This document shows, in pieces, positions 55,384 through 64,000 of a DNA stretch of 64,000 nucleotides. The stretch is taken from assembly GCA_035610365.1 (NCBI GenBank), contig CM069434.1:100552806-100616805 (forward strand), in the 5' to 3' direction. Position numbers and translations under genes: made by a program. The DNA comes from Aquatica leii (Eukaryota; Arthropoda; Insecta; Coleoptera; Lampyridae). How positions within the stretch are numbered: the first letter of the stretch is position 1; every line of letters begins with the position of its first letter. The notes under the pieces are model-generated. The model did not search any database. It was not told the DNA's origin and saw only the letters and a program-made list of their open reading frames with translations.

Positions 55384-57700
55384 TAAAAATTGTATTAATC
55401 TTTGTTCTTTTTCTTTGAAATTTTAATTCATTACTATCTCTGAGTAGCTTAACCTTCCTGCCAAGTTTGGTCACAAATTGGGTTTCCCGCGGAATTTACT
55501 CTTTGTTTATCTTGAATACTTTTAGTGACAAAAAATTGAAAATACTGAAACAAACAACAAATATTGATGAAATAGATAAATTGTATATTTAAAAAATTTT
55601 TAAAACACTATTTTTATGTATTAAAAATTTTATTAAATATAAAGGTTAAACTGTAGATAGTTATAAAGGTGGTAAACGTTGTAAGTCGATTTTACACCCG
55701 CGTAATTAACAATAGTTTTGAATAAAAGTTAAATATTTTTGTAACAATACAATTGTTTATTTTAAAATGCCATATTTTATATCGTATGTTCAAAGCGTTA
55801 CAGTTTTAATAAATTGGTAACCGTTAACTGCTGGTCTGCTGCCCTAAAAAAATATGGTCGCTCTTTATACTTCTATGCTTAACAAATTCATTGTATTCAA
55901 TAAATTATATGAAACACACCCAAATTTATTTAGAAATAAAAATGTTGGCGTTATCGCACTACAACAAAATAGAAAACGTTATTAGCGTTGTAAAATGTGT
56001 CAAAGTTTTAAAAAAAATAAGCATGTGTCAATGTTGTAAAAAATACTTCAAAAATGTTTACCAAAATGCTTTGGTAGCATAAAAGGTAAGTTTACAGCTA
56101 ACCTAAACGTTTTTTAAATTGTAATTTACATAAATGCCACTTTTGTTTTTTTATGGAACGTTCGTTTCGAAACTAAAAAAGATAAAAATTCAAAATAATT
56201 TGTTGTAAAAGAAATTAATTGTTTATGTTAGTTTTTCAAATAGTTTTAACTAAGTTTTGCATATTTTTTCTATCGTAAAACCAGTTTATCCATTCTATTG
56301 TCAAATAAGTCCTTCAGTAATTCTTGGACTATTTACGACGATTATCATTGTCTTTAAACCTCCATAATGCAACGCTTTGGTTAAAAAACTGTACATGGTT
56401 ACATGTAATCTTAAAATGTTGTACATTTTTGTAGCTATTTTGTTGTTATTGTTATTGATAAAGAATTTGTAATTTGCTGAATCAAATTTCAAAGTAAATT
56501 TTATATGAAAATGCATTTTAATCTTTGCATAGTAATTTGGAATTATCTGTAAATATTAACATTGTTAAACATTTGCTAATAAATACGTTGTTCTAATAAT
56601 TTGAATAAAGTACTATTTGTCAGTATTAAAATAGGTTTCAAAAGATATTTTTAGTTAATTTTGACAAATTTACTTAGAGGGAATATTTACGATGCAGTGG
56701 TTGAACGTTTAATAGCATGTCTGTTTAGTTATTACTATAAAAGCCGGATTCCTGTGTAAGTGCGTGTTTTTGTTCCTTGCCTACATGTAGTCAAAGGCAA
56801 GGTATTTATTGAAATACCAGATAATACATTCATAAACTACCATTTTATTTTGTTTAAAACTGTTGATTTGAGTATCTTAGCAAAACTAACACGTTCTCCA
56901 AATAATTCTTTCTGAATTTTAAATTTTTCTTGTAGTAAACGAAATTATTTTTTGTATTTGATGCTTTCTTAAAACTATAAATTGTTGTCGTAAGCAAGGA
57001 TTAGCGTTTTTTTAATTTTTACATTTTTTAATTAAATTAATTTTAATTGTCGTATCTTCATAAAAAAAAATTTTAAAAACCCGAATCAAATCAGGCGTGT
57101 TTCAAATATAAAATAAAAGAATAAAAAAATAGCAGTACCAATTCTTAATACTCAAAAGATACAGTATTTATTTAGCACAAAGATTTTTAGGGTGCGATTA
57201 TACCAAAGATACATCGATAAACGCAGTCGTGGCTTACAGAGATGTCTATGGAGATGACATTCAGTTAAAAAAATGCAGTTTCATTGTAAAGTTGAACGTG
57301 TATTTTTATTCTGCAGTACTTCTTGACTTGTTTGTGTATTACACTATTTATTAAAATAATGATAAATAATTACGTTACGCTTATTTTCTGATAGAAGTTT
57401 CACAAGGGCATATTTCGAATACTTGAATAATTATTTATTACAATTAATTGCTGTTACCTATTTATGTTACCATTAGTTTAATTAATGGTATTTTAATAAT
57501 TTGATGTACACTTAAACTCCAGTTCAAATTTCAAAATTCCTAATCGTGTGAATATTAAAATAATAAATCCCAAAATTTGCCACTACTTTTTAAAGCTGCA
57601 AACAAAAAAAGTTAACCAGTTTTTGTTAGTTACACCTTTTTTGGGTACGGAAAAGATAAATATTGAAAAATAAACTCCTGTAGAATTCTTTATAGAAATA
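55384..57700. other. AT-rich intergenic DNA
   Basis: No gene or repeat family recognised. Confidence 0.5.
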
Positions 57701-57829
57701 CTAACATGATATGATTGAGATTTTGATAGAACGGTTCGCCTCCTAGTAAAGTTATATTTCTGTGATGATCAAGTTAATGATCCCTTCTTATAGGAGGTAG
57801 GGAAAGAAGTAACTACTTCAGTTTTTTGC

Positions 57830-57862
57830 GACGTTTGGTGTTCTAGATGAACACTTCATCAG
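57830..57862 (-). ncRNA. degenerate hammerhead-like motif
   Basis: Minus strand: CTGATGA, A, stem II GTGTTC/GAACAC with a 5-base loop, then CAAACGTC. It has the same length and layout as the 44.6-44.9 kb motifs and the same AAACGTH tail, but the invariant G12 is C, so it should be inactive. It probably marks a Penelope-like terminus, though no PLE protein lies next to it. Confidence 0.45.
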
Positions 57863-57948
57863 GCTCGCTTCACTGAGTCAAAAAAAGTTAATAGTTAAAT
57901 AAAACATTTAATTAAAAACACGAAATTATACACGTCATATCGTGAACA

Positions 57949-58580
57949 TTGACGAACGTACAACGGTTGTACGGTTGTAATAAAAAATGGGACGTGAAAA
58001 CTTGGGTACGTGCTGGAGTAAGTGCTTACATGTACCGGTTTGAGGTTTATCAATATTTTGAAGGTGGAAGAGATTCAATTAGTGATTTAAGTGCATGTAC
58101 GGATGTTATACTCCGTTTGACTAATGACATCAGGCATTGAACAGCTGAAAAACAAAAAAAATTTGACAATTGGCACCATACGGTCAAATCGGTTTGCTTA
58201 AGCTAAAGCAGTTTTAGAAGCCGATCAACTGATGGAAAAGCAAGGTAGAAAGAGCTGGCCTGTTGCATCATTATAACAAAATGATTGAACAATATATGTG
58301 GCATTAAACTGTGCAAGATCACAACCTCAGACACCCACTAAACGTTGGTGTAAGTCTACCAAAAATCTTATTGAAGTTTCTAGACCAATTGTGGAAAGCA
58401 ACAGCAGAACGTTCCAAACTGTCAGAATCAAAAAATTTGCAACTTTTGGAATGGAATGGGAAAAGTTTGCAGTTCTGAACGGTCCTATTTGCATTCGAGA
58501 TCCTACAAATGTAGGTGCAACTTCGTCATCAAAGCAGCTAGCGTCCTCCACAACTATGTTATTTTTTTTACCTTCCTAGC
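57949..58580 (+). pseudogene. piggyBac transposase remnant 2
   Basis: The plus strand reads CNKKWDVKTWVRAGVSAYMY then RFEVYQ, GGRDSISDL and DVILRLTNDIRH (57975-58137). These are the DDE_Tnp_1_7 block KPxKWGxKxWxxxxxxGYxxxFxxYxGK and the VxxLxxxI segment that precedes the DNF motif, which is lost here. After a gap the reading gives EADQLMEKQGRKSW and TPTKRWCKSTKNLIEVSRPI (58330-58390), the VKRWxRKxKxxIEVxxPxI-like C-terminal region. Catalytic acids are largely missing. No TTAA termini were seen. Confidence 0.75.
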
Positions 58581-59799
58581 ATGTCTACCCTGGCAATAGA
58601 AATATACTCTTGATTAACTATATTTGTGATTTCAAACTTGTTTTTCATTCTACCTATGTAAAATTTAATAAAGCATAATTACCTATTACGTTTACTGCTG
58701 TACCAACTTCACTCCACGCTTTTTCTGTTTTGTTCTTTTTTGAGTAGCCAGAAAGTGTGAAGTTGTACAAAATAAGATGCTTCTCAACTTTACCCACCAA
58801 CTTGGTATTAATTTTTTTTTGCGCATGTTCAGACAAAAATGAACCGTAGATGAAACCGAGAGACTCGACTCAAAAGTTACTCGACATTGAGTCGCTGGAA
58901 ACTAATTACTAACGCGTTACTAACTGGTTGGCAACTAGTAGCGCCGCGTGCGGTGTCTCATTGAATTGTATAGGTAGGGACGCAGACTGTTTGGTGATGT
59001 GCGTTAGTAACCAGTTCTTTTTTAGAAGCCCCGTGTGTAGATGACTTTAGTGTCTCAAAATGTTAGAATGAAAACTACTCCAGTATGTTGGATATCATTT
59101 ATTGTAAGACCACAGGCTTCAGCAATGGCGACAATCAAAGTAATACAATACTAATTATTATTACCTTCACAAATAAATATTTTGCATCGGTAGCTTCTAC
59201 TAAAAACTTGCCAATCTCTTTTTTATTTGATGGTCTACATTTATTTGTTTTAAGATACGCAGTTACACCTACAAACTTTGTAATACAAAGATTTTTTTTT
59301 CAAAAAAGATTTCTGTATGAAGCAATGCGGTCGCAATGATACAAGTGATAAAAGTACATTTTATTTTTTATTAGAAACAATTTTTCTGGCAATAACTTTT
59401 TTTTTTAAAAAAAGTGTTTCTCAATTCGTCGGTGCTTTTTTTAAAATTTTTTTTTAATATATGCCCAGTGATCATTGTTTACCAGGTTAACCAATGTTGA
59501 TGATTCTTTTATAAGAAAGAATATACCTTAGAAGTTGTCCCATTTATATGTGGTCAACTTCTAATGATGGGATCCATGAGAAAATGATTCATACCGATAT
59601 GAAATTTTCTTGAACGATGTGCTCAACCGATTCAATAAAATTTTTGGCGAATAAAAAAAAAAGATGCAAAAGATTTACAACAGCTTTCATCGACTTAGTT
59701 TTTTCAGTTATGCTTCCTATGAAAAGCAGTAGATGCGTGTTCTAATTTTAATTTGTTAGGTTTTTTACCATTTTTTTAAACTTTAACATATACCACAGA
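58581..59799. other. intergenic DNA
   Basis: No gene. A GC-richer patch near 58855-59040 might be a transposon end but matches nothing recognised. The 84-codon frame at 59085-59339 has no family features. Confidence 0.4.
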
Positions 59800-59971
59800 C
59801 AAAAATAAATAAACATTTAAAAGAGTTTAGAAGTTATATAAAATTATACAAATTGAATGACAAATATCAACAAATCAAAATTTTTAAATTGGTGATACAT
59901 AGGTGATATAAAAAGGAAAATGAAAAATGAAAAAAGTAAATTAAAAATATTATTAAGAAGAGGTAAAATAT

Positions 59972-60316
59972 TTAAATCAAGAATTTCATTTCACAATTAT
60001 CTGAATTTTCATCATAAAGACGATGAATTTCAAGAATTTCAAGATGTTTAAGAAAAAAACATTTGTTACAAAAATGAAGAAATTTAACATTAGGGTCAGA
60101 AGATAAAGAATGACTAGAAGATAAAATATGATTGGCCAAAGAAGAACAAATGTTTGATATACCAGAATTTAAATACCTTTTAATAAAATAAATATGTTCT
60201 TTTAATATTGTTTTAAACTTTTTACCAGTTTGTCCTACATAAGTACAATTGCAAGAAGAGCAAGAAATTTTGTACACACGGGATTTATCTAAAAAAGAAA
60301 CATAATCTTTTAACAA
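59972..60316 (-). pseudogene. PLE-3 GIY-YIG endonuclease
   Basis: Open for 114 codons. RVYKISCSSCNCTYVGQTGK has the GIY-YIG core (VYK and YVG) with the PLE-specific CxxCxxxYxGxT spacing, followed by a LKEHIYFI helix, and SSLANHILSSSHSLSSDPNV with the conserved His/Asn region. EILEIHRLYDENSDN contains a catalytic Glu candidate. The domain looks intact, but the upstream RT (60317-60850) is full of stops. It would nick target DNA for PLE insertion. Confidence 0.82.
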
Positions 60317-60854
60317 TAAAATGTTTTAAATTACGATTAGTAGAAAAAAATGGTAATATACATTTTAAAATAAATTTTAAGAAAAAGAGAACAAGTATTA
60401 TTAAAAGGCAAGGAACGATATATAGTAGCATTATCCGATTTATTTTGAGAATTTTTTTTATAGAAATGGTATAAACAAACTTTACAAAAAACATTGTTTA
60501 AAATATGAAAAGAAGAATAGAAAAGAGACGATTAAATAAAGAACGAAAAAAGCAATTTTATGATTATAAGAATGATTAGAGTAAAAGCGAATTAAACAAT
60601 CAGAATAAGTAGATTTCAAAAAACTTTTTATTTTCACGTAAAAGAAGAAGATCTAAATATGGAAGAGAGTTATTACATTCAATTTCATAAGTAAAATGGA
60701 AATTAGGATTTATTTTTAATATTATTCATGAAGTTTTTGGCAGCAAAAGGTAAAATATTAGATCCCATAATTAAACCAGATAATTGACAATAGAAATTAT
60801 TATTAAATTTAGAAAAATTTTGTTTAAAAACCAAATCGAGCAAAGAACAAATAT

Positions 60855-61244
60855 CTAAAATCTGGTAAGGAGCAAGTTTAGAGACAGGAGAATTGCAAAA
60901 TGAAACAGGTCGAATTGGGATGGAAAAAGAACAAAACTAGAAATATGATCTTTGGAAAGCATTTTAAAATCACTTCTACTAATAAAATCTTCAACTTTAT
61001 TAACATCATCAAAACGAGAAAGAATGACAATGTATGTATTACCCTTATGAGCTTTTAAAACAATAAAATCATTAAATTTTATTGTGGTTCTTAATAATGA
61101 ACAAGATTTATACATTGAATTAAAATTAGGATTAAATTTGGCTTTATTTAAAAATTTCTTCAATTTATTATAAATTTCATATGTAATTTCGTTACTATTA
61201 GGTAAATCTGAAGAATGAATTATGTTTTCAGCACAAACTGTCAA
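60855..61244 (-). pseudogene. PLE-3 N-terminal RT region
   Basis: Reads LRTTIKFNDFIVLKAHKGNT and YIVILSRFDDVNKVEDFISR, with FKMLSKDH. This is the PLE N-terminal block (xxVLKADKGNxxVxxxxxxYxxKxxxxL). The frame continues upstream with KKLINLRYLQPVSFYSPSYY to 61560 after a break. Downstream RT is decayed. Confidence 0.75.
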
Positions 61245-62114
61245 GTTTCAACAGGATTTTTAGTAATATTAACCGGCAAATTGTATTTTAGACCTGAATT
61301 TAATAAAAACTGTTCATGGAAATTAAAAGAACATTATTTAGATTAAGAATTCGAGAGTGAAAGCTGTGGCGGGAATCAAAATTAGTACCAGGAATAGAAT
61401 TAATAGATGAAGATGTAGAAAGAGAAGGTATATGAAAATTGCTATTATAAGATAAAAAATTATAATACGAAGGGGAATAAAATGAAACTGGCTGTAAATA
61501 GCGTAAATTAATAAGTTTCTTACAAAGATTGGAATAAGTTACATTACCACTAAGTAACACATAGTCTCGAATACATTTATGTAATACAGAAGATAATCTT
61601 GAGCGAAGAATATAAAGATTGATATTTATGTTATTAAGTTTTTTGTTTAGTGATTTTCTTTCTTCTTTGGATGTAGGACAAACTGGTAAAAAGTTTAAAA
61701 CATATTTATTTTATTAAAAAGAATGTAAATTCTGGTATATCAAACACTTCTTTCGCTAATCATGTTTTATCTACTGGTCATTCTTTATCTTTTGAACTTA
61801 ATGTTAAATTTCTTAATTTTTGTAACAAAAGTTCATCTTGAAATTCTTGAAATTCATCTTTATATTGAAAATTAAGATAATTGTCTTATTTACTTATTTA
61901 TTTATATTTTTCCTCTTTTTAATAATACATTTTAATTTACTTTTTTCATTTTTCATTTTACTTTTCATATCACCTATGGTTGTGTACTTAATGTCAATTT
62001 CAATTTAAAATTTTTAATTTGTTGTCATGTCATTCAATTTTTATAATTTTATATAACTTGTAAGTTCTTTTAAATGTTTAATTATTTTTGTTAATTCATT
62101 TGCTTTTAGTTTAA

Positions 62115-62148
62115 TTGATGATGGCAATTTAAATTGTCAAAACTAGTA
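62115..62148 (+). ncRNA. decayed hammerhead-like motif, PLE-3
   Basis: TTGATGA (one C-to-T change in CTGATGA), a 17-base stem II hairpin GGCAAT/ATTGTC, AAAA (G12 to A), then CTAGTA, which gives a 3-bp stem III ACT/AGT and A as H17. Flanks TTTAA/TTAGA can form stem I. Two transitions in invariant positions should make it inactive. Confidence 0.45.
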
Positions 62149-62150
62149 TT

Positions 62151-64000
62151 AGAATAAATATAATTGTAGATTGACTTAAAGAAAAATATCATATTTTATA
62201 ACAAAAATTTACTTTAAAAATGAAAATTTTTGTTAAGAATTAAACAATTTCAAAACGTATTTAATTTATCGAAAAATTGTTTTAATCGTTAACTAAACTT
62301 ATGTATATGTAAATGAGAACAAACATTGTATAATTTTAATTATGTATATATTTATATACAATTACGTCATCAGTAATTCAGCCATCAGTGTAAGTTTTTC
62401 GAATCATTAACTATTTCAAATCTAATTCATCTTATGCCGAGTAACACCTATTTTAGTTTATATGTAAATAAAGAATCTTGCTTCTTAGCTATTTTTCAAA
62501 GCTACATCAGAATTTAAATAAGTTCGATAAATCTAAACTATAATCTGAAAAAAATTATAATCAATTAGAAAACGACATGGTTAATGCTTAAATTTTCAAG
62601 AACAATACCTTAAGACAGATAGATTGCTGCCTTTCTCAACTGAACTACTTCAAGATTGTATCAAGACCTTTATGTGATTTGAATTTATACACTATTCATG
62701 TATTTTTTTAATGTCTCAAACCACAACGTATATTAGAATTGTTAATATACTTTGTAAAAAAATTTTTTTCTAAATTTTGTTTGTTTGTAATTAACTTCTA
62801 AAGTAATTTGTTAGGAAGAATGCAAGGTGTTTATTTATTTTTCGGCAAACAACGAAACAAAATTCTACAGTGACATTGAACTTTAGTTCGTAAATCAATA
62901 GATCTATAGATAAATATATGCATAATGATTAATAAGACTTTATTTATTCAACATTTATTTCAGAGACGTTAGATACCTTTTAAATCTTTCCCGCCTAAGA
63001 TTGAACTCTGAAGAATAAAAAAAATCTAAAAAATTGAACCTACTTTTATCAATGGCAAATATTGAATGTTAAGATTAGGCGTTTCCGATTGTACATGTTT
63101 AAGCAAACACAATAAGCTTCAACAAAAAAATATTCGAGCGTCAAGATAAAGAAAGAAATGTGCACGTTTCAGCTGTCAGTTTCATTAGTAAGTTAAGATT
63201 CAGACACGAGGGTGCAATTGCTTTTGCAAAATGTACTTCAAACCCCCTTCGTCAGTATCACAAAAGTTATGATAGATCGAGTATAGAAGTTTCAGATAAG
63301 GCACAATCACACTTTGTAATGCTTTGCATTTATTGCAGAAACGTGCTCGAGATTAATAAAATTTGCTATATTGATGTTTATCTGCTTCGTTATTTTATTT
63401 TGCAAACCTCACGTATAATTTAATTACATCTTTATGTAAAGCAATTTTATATAAACATTATTGCTAAATTTGTTGAATTAATCTTTGCATTTTTCGCTTT
63501 GATTAAAGAATTTGAAAGTATAGTTGTCATTGGCGCGTCGTCAACGCACAATACTTTCAAATAAACTGTGTTACATCGTAATCAATTTCATATTAAAGAA
63601 ATAATTACTCAAGAGTGCTAAAAATACGTCAACAATTTTAAAAGAATTTGTTTACAACATTTTTTATTTAAATTTGCGACTGACAAGAATCTATTATCCT
63701 TAAAATGTTTGAGGTAATTTAAGCTTGTCTGTATTCAGGTTCTTCTACATCAAACTCTGGCAGGTTACGATTAATTTAATGTTTCTAAAAAAATTCAAAA
63801 TTTCAAACTGTCGTTTGAAGAGCTGTGTACTGTTGAATTTGTTATCCGAATGAAGCAGAATTTTTTAAATCTAAGTAACAAATTACATTAGATTAACAAT
63901 TTGATTACATCAATCAATACAACAAACATGTTATTTATTGATTCTTCTTATAAGTTTATGAGCACGTTAATTTAATAATCCATGTCACGACCCATAACGG
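62151..64000. other. AT-rich intergenic DNA
   Basis: No gene recognised. The 87-codon plus-strand frame at 63160-63423 has no family features. The one structured spot is the hairpin at 63510-63565. Confidence 0.45.
63510..63565. repeat. hairpin with GAAAGTAT arms, second copy
   Basis: TTTGAAAGTATAGTTG (63510) is inverted as CAACGCACAATACTTTCAAA (ending about 63562) around GC-rich TTGGCGCGTCGT. The outer arms match the hairpin at 29653-29743, but the cores differ. Confidence 0.5.

Larger units (their letters stand above)
59800..62150 (-). mobile_element. Penelope-like element 3 with inverted partial copy
   Basis: The minus strand carries the PLE N-terminal domain (61244-60855), RT remnants and a GIY-YIG endonuclease (60316-59972). 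The right flank 61720-62100 is an inverted copy of the left flank 59800-60190: endonuclease C-terminus SGISN...FANHVLSTGHSLSFELN on the plus strand, then shared 3' UTR words (TTTTTCATTTTTCATTTTACTTTT against its complement near 59915). Both ends are therefore 3' ends of the same family. Confidence 0.82.

Noticed and set aside
1-64000. tRNA, rRNA or CRISPR features
   Set aside because: No cloverleaf with A/B boxes, rRNA core or regularly spaced direct-repeat array was recognised; the sequence is eukaryotic.

Overview
This 64 kb window is AT-rich nuclear DNA of an animal, almost certainly an insect. The host gene is a Snail/Escargot-family zinc-finger gene with the insect-type N-terminus, and the repeats (Ty3/gypsy, Helitron, ZMYM1-like hAT, piggyBac, Tc1, PIF/Harbinger, Jockey, Penelope-like) are typical of insects. 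The species cannot be told from the sequence. I see only one convincing intact host gene: a two-exon, 359-residue Escargot/Snail-type repressor at 18107-19734 (+), with about 2.5 kb of TE-poor upstream DNA and a likely 3' UTR to about 20.4 kb. I recognise no rRNA, tRNA or CRISPR array.

Layout. 1-3.5 kb: decayed Ty3/gypsy element (-). 3.6-4.8 kb: Helitron helicase remnant (+). 5.8-13.4 kb: a four-level nest. A LINE tail is split by an LTR retrotransposon (6334-13345, TSD GCAT), which is split by a hAT transposon (7663-12788, TSD CTGCGATG), which is split by a solo LTR (9844-11257, TSD CAAG). 13.5-15.4 kb: DNA saturated with AAGTGG/CCACTT words. 15.4-20.4 kb: the Snail-family locus. 21.8-26.1 kb: hAT-like, Penelope-like (PLE) and piggyBac fragments. 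26.3-29.2 kb: decayed Jockey LINE. 31.4-38.8 kb: a second hAT split by a Helitron (32375-35924, itself carrying a solo LTR) and by another solo LTR of the same family. 40.4-41.4 kb: imperfect tandem repeats. 42.2-43.2 kb: PIF/Harbinger. 43.9-46.8 kb: a DNA transposon with perfect 12-bp terminal inverted repeats and a transposase-like gene I cannot place in a superfamily. It is interrupted by a 0.46 kb palindromic insertion. 48.4-51.5 kb: a MITE, an unrecognised decayed ORF and a third hAT. 52.96-54.8 kb: 5'-truncated LINE with an 11-bp TSD. 55.0-58.6 kb: Tc1 and piggyBac remnants. 59.8-62.15 kb: a PLE with an inverted partial copy of itself. The rest is AT-rich DNA in which I see nothing.

The most interesting observations are five hammerhead-ribozyme-like motifs, all in or plausibly linked to Penelope-like sequence. 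Two sit head-on inside a 149-bp-arm palindrome with a 12-bp target duplication. Others are the unplaced transposon that hosts this palindrome, the AAGTGG cluster 5' of the Snail-family gene, and nested insertions whose boundaries can be fixed to the base because removing the insert restores a host reading frame. All coordinates and similarities come from reading by eye; no searches were run.
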